DNA of 64,000 nucleotides from Dactylosporangium vinaceum (GTDB lineage: Bacteria > Actinomycetota > Actinomycetes > Mycobacteriales > Micromonosporaceae), in contig NZ_CP061913.1 in assembly GCF_019904175.1 (NCBI RefSeq), positions 310,001 to 374,000 on the forward strand, given 5' to 3'. The position numbers and the translations under genes were made by a program. A model generated the notes under the pieces. That model worked only from the letters and a program-made list of their open reading frames with translations. It had not been told where the DNA came from and did no database searches. Shown piece after piece: positions 36,355-45,615 of the stretch (positions within the stretch are counted from its first letter, which is position 1; each line of letters starts with the position of its first letter).

Positions 36355-37440
36355 ATGCCAGGTAACTCCGAGCGCCGCGGCAAGCGCGTCGTTTCCAAGA
36401 AGGGCGCTTCGAAGGGCTCCGGTGGTAAGAACCGCCAGTCCCTCGCCGGGCGCGGCCGCACCCTGCCCGCTGACGAACGGCCGTGGCACAAGGGGTATTC
36501 GGGGGACGAGCCCCTGCCCTCGAAGACCGCATGGAAGCAGGACAAGGAGCGGCGCGCGGCGGCCGTTGAGGGCCGAGCGCCGAAGATCGGCCAGCCGGGG
36601 ACGAAGCGGACGGCCGGCAAGGGGCCGTTCGGCGCCAAGAAGACGTCGTCCATCGCCAAGACGCGAGTCTCCCCGGGACGCAAGTCGGCGCAGCCCAAGG
36701 ACGGCCCGGAACTGCTCGTCGGCCGCAACCCGGTCGTCGAGGCCCTGCGTACGCACGTCCCGGCCACCGCGCTCTACGTCGCCATCGGCATCGACATGGA
36801 CGAGCGCATCAAGGAGTCCGTGCGCACCGCGGCCGAGCGCGGCATCGCGATCCTGGAGATCACCCGCAACGAGCTCGACCGCATGACCGGCGGCGTCCTG
36901 CACCAGGGTCTCGGCCTGCAGGTGCCTCCGTACGCGTACGAGCCGTTCGACGACCTCGTCGCCGCCTCGCTGGAGTCGACGGCGCCGCTGCTCATCGCGC
37001 TGGACGGCGTCACCGACCCGCGCAACCTCGGCGCGATCATCCGCTCCGCGGCCGCGTTCGGCGCCCAGGGCGTCTTCCTGACCGAGCGCCGCTCGGCCGC
37101 GATCACGGCAACCGCCTGGCGCACCAGCGCAGGGGCGGCCGCCCGGGTCAAGGTCTCGCAGGTCACGAACCTGACCCGGTCGCTGAAGCGGTGCCAGGAG
37201 GAGGGCTTCGTCGTCGCCGGCCTGGACGCGGACGGTGCGACATCGCTCTATGACCTGGAGGCGGCGGCCGGCCCGCTCGTCGTGGTCGTCGGCTCCGAGG
37301 GCCGCGGGCTGTCCCGCCTGGTGGGCCAGACCTGCGACCTACGGGTGGGCATCCCCATGGTCTCCGACGTCGAGTCCCTGAACGCCTCAGTCGCCGCCGC
37401 CGTGACGTTGGCCGAAGTCAGCCGTCGTCGCCGACTGTAG
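36355..37440 (+). CDS. rlmB: SpoU/TrmH-family 23S rRNA 2'-O-methyltransferase, RlmB-type
   Basis: A 361-residue SAM-dependent ribose methyltransferase, predicted to modify a guanosine in 23S rRNA. The first 115 residues are a Lys/Arg-rich disordered extension typical of actinobacterial members. The substrate-binding domain (ELLVGRNPVVEALRTHVPAT) and the SPOUT domain follow. The latter has motif 1 LDGVTDPRNLGAIIRSAAAF, motif 2 VVGSEGRGLSRLV and motif 3 VESLNASVAAAVTLAE. It is downstream of cysS, an arrangement common in actinobacteria. Confidence 0.93.
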   Translation: MPGNSERRGKRVVSKKGASKGSGGKNRQSLAGRGRTLPADERPWHKGYSGDEPLPSKTAWKQDKERRAAAVEGRAPKIGQPGTKRTAGKGPFGAKKTSSIAKTRVSPGRKSAQPKDGPELLVGRNPVVEALRTHVPATALYVAIGIDMDERIKESVRTAAERGIAILEITRNELDRMTGGVLHQGLGLQVPPYAYEPFDDLVAASLESTAPLLIALDGVTDPRNLGAIIRSAAAFGAQGVFLTERRSAAITATAWRTSAGAAARVKVSQVTNLTRSLKRCQEEGFVVAGLDADGATSLYDLEAAAGPLVVVVGSEGRGLSRLVGQTCDLRVGIPMVSDVESLNASVAAAVTLAEVSRRRRL

Positions 37441-37469
37441 ATCTTTACCCACGCACCTAATATGAGCCG

Positions 37470-40106
37470 GTGACTCAGCCTCAGCAGGGCTTCGCCATCG
37501 GTGTCGACCTTGGCACGTCCAACACCGTCGCGGTGATCCGCCACCCTGACGGCCGTACGCGCCCGCTGCTCGTCGACGGCGCGCCGATCATGCCTTCCGG
37601 CGTGTACGTCGACGAGCACGGCCGCATCCACGTGGGCCGCGACGCGCAGCGGATGGCCGGGCTCGACCCGTCGCGCTTCGAGCCCAACCCGAAGCGGCGC
37701 ATCGACGAGCCGGCGGTCCTGCTGGGCGACCGCGAGATCAACACCGTCGACCTGCTGGCGGCGATCCTGGCCGCCGTCGCCCGGGCCTCGGTCGAGGCGG
37801 TCGGGTTCCTGCCGCCGGCGATCCTCACGTACCCCGCGGCCTGGGGCAGCCGCCGCCGCGACACCCTGGCCGAGGCCGCTCGCCGGGCCGGCTGGCCGCC
37901 GGTGCGGCTGACCCCCGAGCCGGTCGCCGCGGCCCGGTACTTCGCCGACGTCCTGCGCCGCCCGGTCGCCGTCGGCTCGTCACTCGCCGTGTTCGACTTC
38001 GGCGGCGGCACGCTCGACATCGCGATCGTGCGCAACGACAACGGCCGGTTCTCCGTCATCGGCTCAGGCGGCCTCGAGGACCTGGGCGGCCTGGACGTGG
38101 ACGCGGCGATCGTCGAGCACCTCGGCAACGTGATAGCGCAGACCGCCCAGGGCGCCTGGGCCGCGCTCCAGCACCCCACCACGACCACGCAGCGTCGCGA
38201 TCGCCGGCTGTTCTGGGACGACATCCGCGGCGCGAAGGAGATGCTCTCGCGCTCCACGAATGCGCCGATCACGGTGCCGGGGCAGGACCAGGCGCTGCAC
38301 CTCACGCGCGAGGAGCTGGAGCGGGTCACCGACCCGCTCATCCGGCGGGCCGTGTGGGAGACCGGGAAGGTCATCCACAGCGCCGGTCTGCGCCCCGATC
38401 AGCTCGCCGGACTGTTCCTGGTGGGCGGCTCGTCGCGACTCCCGCTGGCCGCGCGGCTGCTGCACGCCGAACTGGGGATTGCGCCGACGGTACTCGAGCA
38501 GCCCGAACTGCCGGTCGCGGAGGGCGCTCTGGCGGAGTTGGTACCCGCTGTCGCCTACCAGACCGAAAGCATTCCGGTTTCAGGTATGCCGATGGCTCCG
38601 CATTCGACACCACCTTCGGCACCGGCCTCGGCGCCTCCGGCCGCACCGATTTCTCCCGTCTCCGGCGGCTTCGGCGGCGCTCCAGTCTCCGTTGCGCCTA
38701 TGGGCTACGGGCAGGGCGGTCCGCCGAGCGCGCAGTTTCCGGCCCCACCATCGCAGCGCATCCCGGTCGCCGCCCCGCCTCGGATGAATCGGACCGGCCT
38801 GCTGCTCGGGGCGGTCGCGGCGGTCGTCGTGCTCGCGTTGGTCGGGGCGGCCGGCTACTGGTTCTTCTTCCGCGACAGGGTGAACCCGGTCGACTTCAAG
38901 ACGGTGTCCGCGGCCGGCTCGCTCGCCCTGGGCGACAAAATCAACTATCCGGTGACGGCGACGCTCGGTTCGCGGACCTATGCGCTGTACACCACCGACA
39001 AGAACCAGGTGCACCTGGTGGCGTACGACCTGGACGACAAGAAGAAGATCTGGCAGTACGACCTCGGCGACGACAACTACCGCTGGAACGTGTATCCGAA
39101 CCCCAGCGGCGTCATGCTCATCGGCAGCGGCGGGACGGTCCCGGTGCTCGTGCTCGTCGGCGAGGACGGCAAGCAGAAGGCGAAGCAGGAGTACGGCACG
39201 AGCGACGCCGTGTACTTCCTCGCGGACGTGTGGATTCAGCACTCGGTGAAGACGAAGAAGACGAACGCCTACGACTGGGCGGGGAAGTACAAATGGACGC
39301 TTGACGATGACAAGAACAGCACTGACCTGCTCGGCCCGATCGTCACCGGGGATCAGACCGGACCGTCCGACCTCACCGGCGCCCCGACCAACCGCGATCT
39401 GAAGTCGCGCACACAGTTCATCACGATCGACGGCGACACAATCAATCTCCGGAACCAGAGCAGCAAGATTGTGCGCTCGTGGAGCAACACGGCCGGCAGC
39501 TCCGCGAAGTTCGCGATGTACGGCGAGCGCCTGTTCGTCTACGGCTCCAGCACGAAGTACACGGTCAAGGCCTATGACCTCAGTAAGGACGGCGAGCCCG
39601 AGCAGCTGTTCACGGCGCCTGACGACAAGCGTCAGATCGAGGACGTCGCCGCCTGCGGCACCGACCGGCTCTGCGTGCTCGACTCCGACTCGTCGGCCGG
39701 GAGCACCATCCTGCGCTCCATCTCCGTCACGGACAAGAAGCAGGTCTGGCAGGGCGACGCGAAGGGCACAAGCGCACTGATCCCCGTCGGCAAGTCGATC
39801 CTGGCCACGACGCCGACCGGCAGCACCCCATCGTCGCGGCTGTTCGGCGAGGACGGTTCGCAGGTGCTGAAGCCGGAGGACCAGGGCGCATTCGGCGCGC
39901 GGGTGACGAACGGCAGCCTGCTGTTCTTCGCGAAGGCGCCGGGCGCGTACGACGAGGACGTGACGCTCACCGGCGTGACGGTCTCCTCGGGCGACCGGAT
40001 CGCGCTCGGCACGCTGCCGAAGGTCGCGGGGCAGAGCTGCTCGTGGAACGCCACGAAGATCGCCTGTGTCGGCGACGGGAAGCTGCAGATCTGGGCCTTC
40101 GCCTGA
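37470..40106 (+). CDS. Hsp70-like ATPase fused to membrane helix and extracytoplasmic beta-propeller
   Basis: An 878-residue chimera. Residues 1-370 are an actin/Hsp70 ATPase (IGVDLGTSNTVAVIRH; LAVFDFGGGTLDIAIVRN; GLFLVGGSSRLPLAARLLH). There is no DnaK substrate-binding domain. A Pro/Ala/Ser linker covers about 375-435, a membrane helix about 441-467 (LLLGAVAAVVVLALVGAAGYWFF), and the rest is a PQQ-like propeller outside the cell with AYDLDDKKKIWQYDLG-type blades. Such proteins are seen in actinobacteria, but their role is not established. It could signal cell-envelope state. The GTG start at 37470 precedes MTQPQQGFAIGVDLGTS. A terminator follows. Confidence 0.88.
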   Translation: MTQPQQGFAIGVDLGTSNTVAVIRHPDGRTRPLLVDGAPIMPSGVYVDEHGRIHVGRDAQRMAGLDPSRFEPNPKRRIDEPAVLLGDREINTVDLLAAILAAVARASVEAVGFLPPAILTYPAAWGSRRRDTLAEAARRAGWPPVRLTPEPVAAARYFADVLRRPVAVGSSLAVFDFGGGTLDIAIVRNDNGRFSVIGSGGLEDLGGLDVDAAIVEHLGNVIAQTAQGAWAALQHPTTTTQRRDRRLFWDDIRGAKEMLSRSTNAPITVPGQDQALHLTREELERVTDPLIRRAVWETGKVIHSAGLRPDQLAGLFLVGGSSRLPLAARLLHAELGIAPTVLEQPELPVAEGALAELVPAVAYQTESIPVSGMPMAPHSTPPSAPASAPPAAPISPVSGGFGGAPVSVAPMGYGQGGPPSAQFPAPPSQRIPVAAPPRMNRTGLLLGAVAAVVVLALVGAAGYWFFFRDRVNPVDFKTVSAAGSLALGDKINYPVTATLGSRTYALYTTDKNQVHLVAYDLDDKKKIWQYDLGDDNYRWNVYPNPSGVMLIGSGGTVPVLVLVGEDGKQKAKQEYGTSDAVYFLADVWIQHSVKTKKTNAYDWAGKYKWTLDDDKNSTDLLGPIVTGDQTGPSDLTGAPTNRDLKSRTQFITIDGDTINLRNQSSKIVRSWSNTAGSSAKFAMYGERLFVYGSSTKYTVKAYDLSKDGEPEQLFTAPDDKRQIEDVAACGTDRLCVLDSDSSAGSTILRSISVTDKKQVWQGDAKGTSALIPVGKSILATTPTGSTPSSRLFGEDGSQVLKPEDQGAFGARVTNGSLLFFAKAPGAYDEDVTLTGVTVSSGDRIALGTLPKVAGQSCSWNATKIACVGDGKLQIWAFA

Positions 40107-40117
40107 TCGGCCCACGG

Positions 40118-40151
40118 AAAAGGGCGGCCCCGGTGTCGGGACCGCCCTTTT
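40118..40151 (+). terminator. Intrinsic terminator
   Basis: AAAAGGGCGG at 40118-40127 pairs with CCGCCCTTTT at 40142-40151, extended by inner CCCG/CGGG pairs, and the 3' arm ends in TTTT. It follows the Hsp70-like gene by 12 bp and faces the convergent ABC ATPase gene, so it can act in both directions. Confidence 0.9.
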
Positions 40152-40157
40152 CTCTTG

Positions 40158-40206
40158 GCTACTTAGATGCGGCTCTCGTTGCTGCTCAGATGCGACTTTT
40201 TGCTGC

Positions 40207-40219
<13 letters not shown>
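40158..40219. repeat. Triplicated copy of the 3' end of the ABC ATPase gene
   Basis: CTTAGATGCGG occurs at 40162 and 40206, and the variant CTCAGATGCGA at 40185. They sit in units of about 21-23 bp (GCTGCTCAGATGCGACTTTTT). The rightmost copy encodes the last residues and stop of the ATPase (GRRI), and the other two lie just past the stop, as if the gene end had been duplicated twice. Confidence 0.6.
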
Positions 40220-41298
<1,079 letters not shown>

Positions 41299-41516
41299 AG
41301 GAGTAGCCACCTTCCACCGGCAGGAACGTGCCGGACGATCCGAGTAGAAGTTCTCTCCGCCCTGCAGCGTCGCAGAACACGGAGTGTTGCTCACCTTAGG
41401 CGCTGAACACCCCGCTGCCAAGGTCGACGTGGGGGTTGGTCCGGTTTTGACCGCCTTGGGCGGGCGGTATGTGGCGCGCGCGGCGCGGGGGCGACCAAGT
41501 AGGATCAGGGGCGTAG

Positions 41517-41589
41517 GCCGATGTGGCGCAATTGGTAGCGCACCCGACTTGTAATCGGAAGGTTGCGGGTTCAAGTCCCGCCGTCGGCT
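41517..41589 (+). tRNA. tRNA-Thr (anticodon TGT)
   Basis: A complete 73-nt cloverleaf: acceptor GCCGATG/CGTCGGC, D-arm GCGC...GCGC region, anticodon loop CTTGTAA with TGT, T arm GCGGG-TTCAAGT-CCCGC and discriminator T. CCA is not encoded. A -10-like TAGGAT lies 11 bp upstream. It marks the left side of the interval leading to the Dpd island and is a candidate integration site. Confidence 0.95.
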
Positions 41590-42720
41590 CTCCCGATCAC
41601 GCCTCTGAGCTGCATCTCTTGCACAAGCTGCGGAGCCCGACCGGGTTCCCGTCGGCGTGCCGTGCTCATTCCGTGCTCGACGGATCGGTGCTACGAGCGA
41701 GGGTCCGACTTTGCTCGACCGAGCGCGATCACAGCCACATCTGCTGCCCAGCCAGGCTTGCCGCGCCCTGAGGCTTTTACCGCTGCAGCTCATGACGCGC
41801 GTTCCGCGTGCCGGCCTCGGGTCGAGTCACACTGCAACGGTTTCCTAATTCCGCTGGACCATAGTCTGGTTGCGGCGCGTCCTGCGTGTTTGTGACCATT
41901 GACCTCGGATTGTTGTCGCGCACGGCGCTTATGTGATCGATGACCATCGCGGTGCCGCCGTGGGTCAAGGCGTCCGAATACCGACGACCACGACGGGATG
42001 ACTGCGGAACCCACCGCCAGGGTCGTGATGGGCGGACGCGAGCACCTCGAAAACCAGGATCAGGGGTCTCCGGTGGGGCGAGACCGTCCGCGGTGCAGCT
42101 GCGGACGGAACAATCTCGGCCAGAACACTGAACTCCGACACGCGAACACCAACGGGCGACGTCTGGCCGGTGCAAGAACGGAAGATCGTCCAGGCCACCG
42201 CGACCACGGCAACGTGGACGGGGATCGGTGTCACTGCCGGTCAGCATGCGCGTGACCGGTGTCGGGCTGGTATACGGCGCCTCGTCGGCATGATCGCGGA
42301 ACGCAGCGGGTTGCTTCTCTAACCTGTCACAACGTCACCACCGTCAGGGGGCGCCCTGGTGGCTCCAGGGTCTACCGCGTCCGCAGCCTGCCGGACGGCG
42401 GCGATCCATAGATCATCGACCCACTCCAGATGGCGCGGTACGCGCATTGACGGCACAGAGGGCGCGCCGAGCCCCGCTCATGATGAACGTGTGCGGTGCC
42501 GGTGTTTTCGCGGTGCCTGTGGGCAGTGGCATAAACGCTGATGACACCCATAAACTGCAGCCTTCGGCTTGGCATCGATCTTGTAGTTTTCTACGTTCAA
42601 CCCTGCTGCTGAGCGCCCGGATCTGCCAACCGCGGGGTGCCCACAGGAGCGAACGGGAGAACCCGGGTGGCTCACTGTGCGGTGTGGGCTCGATCTTGCG
42701 CCAACGGTTGGGTAGCATGC
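41590..42720. other. Gene-poor junction between tRNA-Thr and the Dpd island
   Basis: About 1.1 kb without a convincing gene. Short frames occur on both strands (for example 41777-42247 minus and 41998-42255 plus), but none has family similarity or a good ribosome site, and their codon use is unlike the neighbours. Two copies of CCGTGCTC start 11 nt apart at 41660 and 41671. The composition is somewhat less GC-rich than the chromosome to the left. It looks like an insertion junction with eroded sequence. Confidence 0.55.
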
Positions 42721-42751
42721 CGGACTGAAACTACATGGGTGTAGTTGTCCG
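42721..42751 (+). promoter_or_regulatory. Extended dyad upstream of queC
   Basis: AACTACA-TGGG-TGTAGTT (42729-42746) is a perfect 7-bp inverted repeat. It is flanked by CGGAC on the left (after a 3-nt bulge) and GTCCG on the right, giving a 12-bp imperfect stem. It ends 41 bp before the queC start and has no similarity that I recognise to preQ1 riboswitches. It may be an operator or a 5'-leader hairpin for the island. Confidence 0.5.
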
Positions 42752-42792
42752 GCGGTGCTGCAGTTTTACGAGCGGAAGGCCAGGCCATAGAC

Positions 42793-43494
42793 ATGACGCA
42801 GCGCAAGGCGGTTGTCCTACTCAGCGGCGGCTTGGACTCGGCAACCGTCTTGGCGATTGCCCGGCATGACGGCTTTGCCCTATATGCACTTAGCTTTCGG
42901 TACGGGCAGCGGCATACCGTCGAACTCCAGGCGGCGGAGCGGGTGGCTGCCGCGATGAGTGTCGAGCGCCACGTAGTGGCAAATATCGATCTTCGGGTTT
43001 TCGGTGGCTCCGCACTCACTGATGATGCGATTGCTGTGCCCCACCACGAGGACGTGGCGGAGTTGGGCAACGACGAAATTCCAGTGACGTACGTCCCGGC
43101 GCGCAACACGATCTTCCTGTCCTTCGCGCTGGCTTGGGCGGAGACTCTCGGCGCGTCTGATGTCTTCATCGGGGTGAACGCGTTGGACTACAGCGGCTAC
43201 CCGGACTGCCGTCCGGAATACATCGAGGCGTACGAGCGGATGGCCAATCTGGCCACCAAGGCGGGGGTGGAAGGCAGTCAGCAGCTGAAGATCCATACGC
43301 CGTTGATCGAACTGACGAAGGCGGACACGATTCGCCGCGGGCTTGATCTAGGTGTCGACTATGCACTCACCCACAGTTGCTACGACCCGGTCGGTGAACG
43401 GGCTTGTGGGACTTGTGACTCGTGCCTGTTGCGCGGCCGAGGGTTCGCCGAGGTTGGCATGACCGACCCTGCCCTGATGTCGGCGCAGCACTGA
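42793..43494 (+). CDS. queC: 7-cyano-7-deazaguanine (preQ0) synthase
   Basis: A 233-residue ATP-dependent enzyme that converts 7-carboxy-7-deazaguanine (CDG) to preQ0. It has the PP-loop [14 protein letters not shown] (residues 8-20), the conserved [18 protein letters not shown] and [16 protein letters not shown], and the zinc site Cys196, Cys205, Cys208 and Cys211 (HSCYDP, then CGTCDSC). The ATG at 42793 matches the usual QueC N-terminus; an upstream in-frame TTG adds 16 unrelated residues. It is the first gene of the island and lies 8 bp before queE. Here it most likely feeds DNA modification, not tRNA queuosine. Confidence 0.95.
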   Translation: MTQRKAVVLLSGGLDSATVLAIARHDGFALYALSFRYGQRHTVELQAAERVAAAMSVERHVVANIDLRVFGGSALTDDAIAVPHHEDVAELGNDEIPVTYVPARNTIFLSFALAWAETLGASDVFIGVNALDYSGYPDCRPEYIEAYERMANLATKAGVEGSQQLKIHTPLIELTKADTIRRGLDLGVDYALTHSCYDPVGERACGTCDSCLLRGRGFAEVGMTDPALMSAQH

Positions 43495-43502
43495 GGGCAG
43501 CC

Positions 43503-44141
43503 GTGTATCGGATCAAGGAAATCTTCTACACCCTGCAGGGTGAGGGTAGCCATGCCGGGAGACCAGCGGTGTTCTGCCGGTTCACGTCCTGCAATCTGTG
43601 GACCGGTCGGAAGTCTGATCGACATCGTGCCGTCTGCCAGTTCTGCGACACCGATTTTGTCGGCACAGACGGTCCTGGTGGCGGCCGGTTCGAAACCGCT
43701 GTGGAACTGGCGATGGCGGTTGCCGAGGCCTGGCAGGGCCTTCCTCATGTGCGCAGTCGTCCCTATGTGGTGTGCACGGGAGGGGAGCCGCTGCTGCAAC
43801 TGGACGCCCCCGCCGTCGCGGCGCTTCATGATGAGGGTTTCGAAGTTGCAGTGGAGACGAACGGTACGCTGCCAACTCCGGCCGGTCTCGATTGGATCTG
43901 CGTCAGTCCGAAGGCCAGCGCCGAGGTCGTCCTGACCGCAGGCGATGATCTCAAACTCGTCTACCCACAGCCCGGCGCACCTCCGGAGTGCTTTGAAGAC
44001 ATGGCTTTTACACATCTACGGTTGCAGCCTATGGATGGTCCCGACGTAGCGGCGAACACCCGCGCCGCCGTGGCGTACTGCCTCGCGCACCCTCAGTGGC
44101 AGTTGAGCTTGCAAACGCACAAGTACCTGGGGATCGCATGA
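43503..44141 (+). CDS. queE: 7-carboxy-7-deazaguanine synthase (radical SAM)
   Basis: A 212-residue radical SAM enzyme that turns 6-carboxytetrahydropterin into CDG. From the GTG at 43503 it reads YRIKEIFYTLQGEGSHAGRP. The iron-sulfur cluster cysteines are Cys30, Cys45 and Cys48, the CX14CX2C pattern found in many QueE proteins and distinct from the common CX3CX2C. VCTGGEPLLQ (SAM binding) and VETNGTL follow. Its stop overlaps the queD start (ATGA), so the proteins are made together. Confidence 0.94.
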   Translation: MYRIKEIFYTLQGEGSHAGRPAVFCRFTSCNLWTGRKSDRHRAVCQFCDTDFVGTDGPGGGRFETAVELAMAVAEAWQGLPHVRSRPYVVCTGGEPLLQLDAPAVAALHDEGFEVAVETNGTLPTPAGLDWICVSPKASAEVVLTAGDDLKLVYPQPGAPPECFEDMAFTHLRLQPMDGPDVAANTRAAVAYCLAHPQWQLSLQTHKYLGIA

Positions 44142-44497
44142 TGGAGATCTACCGGGAGTTCACATTTGAGGCGGCCCACCGACTGCCGCAAGTGCCTGAG
44201 GGGCACAAGTGCGCTCGGCTGCACGGACACTCATACCGGGTCCAGGTGCACGTGGTCGGCGCGGTCTATCCGACAAGCGGTTGGGTCATGGACTTCGGCG
44301 ACATTAAGAAGGCGTTCCAGCCACTGCACGACCAACTGGACCACTACTACCTCAACGAGGTGCCCGGACTGGAGAACCCGACCAGCGAGAACCTGGCGCG
44401 GTGGGTCTGGCAACGGCTGATCGACCAGCTGCCGCTTTCGGCGATCACCGTACGCGAGACCTGCACCTCCGGCTGTGTGTATCGGGGTCAGGGGTGA
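44138..44497 (+). CDS. queD: 6-carboxy-5,6,7,8-tetrahydropterin synthase
   Basis: A 119-residue enzyme of the PTPS fold that converts dihydroneopterin triphosphate into CPH4. The zinc ligands are His14, His29 and His31 (FEAAHRLP and LHGHSY), the catalytic Cys is Cys25 (HKCARLHG), and the relay Asp68-His69 lies in QLDHYYL. The substrate-binding Glu107 is in VRETCTSG. Two ATG codons start it (44138 and 44141). The first enzyme of the pathway, GTP cyclohydrolase I (FolE), is not in the window and is presumably supplied by the folate pathway gene elsewhere. Confidence 0.95.
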   Translation: MMEIYREFTFEAAHRLPQVPEGHKCARLHGHSYRVQVHVVGAVYPTSGWVMDFGDIKKAFQPLHDQLDHYYLNEVPGLENPTSENLARWVWQRLIDQLPLSAITVRETCTSGCVYRGQG

Positions 44498-44625
44498 GCG
44501 TCGGCAACGCCGCTGCGACGACACGGCCGGACGTGCCAGCGTCCCGCGCCGCGAGGGGGAATCGCCCGGAACGAGATCCATATAGCGGGTCGTCACAATG
44601 CTCTACTATCGACTGGACCCGTCTA

Positions 44626-45615
44626 GTGAATGACAACTCCGCGCAGCTGCAGGCCACCGCTGTCAGCACGACTCACACCGGGGCTCCGATCCATGTAGTC
44701 GTGACCTGCGCTAACCGTAAGACCGAGCAGGTGCCGGCGCGTCTGCGCCTGGCAGGACTGCGGGAGAGGCGTCCCGGCCACCGCTTTTCCGCGTGGACGT
44801 ATCGCCTGGCGACAGCCGGCGCAGCGGCCCTACCGGCAACCAACCTCTATGCAGGTGAGCACTGGCAGATCGCGAAAACCCTTGCCCACCTGCTTCCGTC
44901 CCGCACGACCCACCTCTGGGTGTGCTCTGCGGGGTACGGCCTGATCCGCATCTCAGCAAACATCCAGCCGTACGCGGCGACCTTCGCGCTGGGCATGGCG
45001 GACTCGGTGGGTGAGGATCGCGCGAGCACCCGCGACTGGTGGAGGCGACTGACGGCATGGCCCGGGCCTGAACCCGGCCAACCGCGGTCGATCGCTGACC
45101 TCAGCCGGCGCGACCCCGACTCGACCATCATCGCGGTCCTGTCCGACGCCTATCAGCGAGCGTGCGCACCGGACATCGTCGACGCTGCCAACCACCTGCG
45201 GGACACTCAGCAGTTGAGCGTCCTCGGCCCGTCCAACGCCGACCTTGGTGATCTTGTAGTCCCAGTCTCCGCCCGGCTCCAGGCAACCTTCGGTGGCAGC
45301 CTGCTGTCACTCAACGTGCGCGCGGCGGCGTACCTGCTGCGGAGTTCCTCTCTCGGATCGGCTGGGCTGAACCGCAGCGAAATGCAGGACAGGCTGCAAC
45401 ACGCGACCGATGCCGTGTCCGCTGCCCCGTCGCGCCCTGCAGGACGACGACTTACCGATGAGCAGGTCCGCGCGTTCATCCGATCGCATTTGGCCGACGA
45501 GCTAGGCACCGCCACCGGACTGCTGCGGCGCCTCCGCAAAACAGGGCAATCCTGCGAGCAGGCCCGCTTCGGTCAACTCTTCGCGGAGGTTACGGCCAGC
45601 GTGGGGAGCGCCTGA
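44626..45615 (+). CDS. dpdC: Candidate DpdC (dPreQ0 to dADG conversion), DUF6884/YaaA-like
   Basis: A 329-residue protein from a GTG at 44626. The N-terminal part has VVVTCANRKTEQ (Cys28, Arg31, Lys32), which resembles the CxxxK entry motif of DUF6884/YaaA-like proteins. WVCSAGYGLI and AVLSDAYQRACAP follow, and the C-terminal third is helical. In characterised Dpd systems DpdC turns DNA-bound preQ0 into the amide ADG. Here the assignment rests on the position between queD and the DGQQR/dpdA genes and on this motif, so it is moderate. Its stop overlaps the next start (TGATG). Confidence 0.6.
   Translation: MNDNSAQLQATAVSTTHTGAPIHVVVTCANRKTEQVPARLRLAGLRERRPGHRFSAWTYRLATAGAAALPATNLYAGEHWQIAKTLAHLLPSRTTHLWVCSAGYGLIRISANIQPYAATFALGMADSVGEDRASTRDWWRRLTAWPGPEPGQPRSIADLSRRDPDSTIIAVLSDAYQRACAPDIVDAANHLRDTQQLSVLGPSNADLGDLVVPVSARLQATFGGSLLSLNVRAAAYLLRSSSLGSAGLNRSEMQDRLQHATDAVSAAPSRPAGRRLTDEQVRAFIRSHLADELGTATGLLRRLRKTGQSCEQARFGQLFAEVTASVGSA

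Noticed and set aside
41777..42255. Small frames on both strands after tRNA-Thr
   Set aside because: They lack ribosome sites and recognisable families, overlap each other, and have atypical composition; treated as non-coding junction.
42721..42792. preQ1 riboswitch before queC
   Set aside because: The leader has a simple dyad but no A-rich tail or pseudoknot partner that I could match to a preQ1 class.
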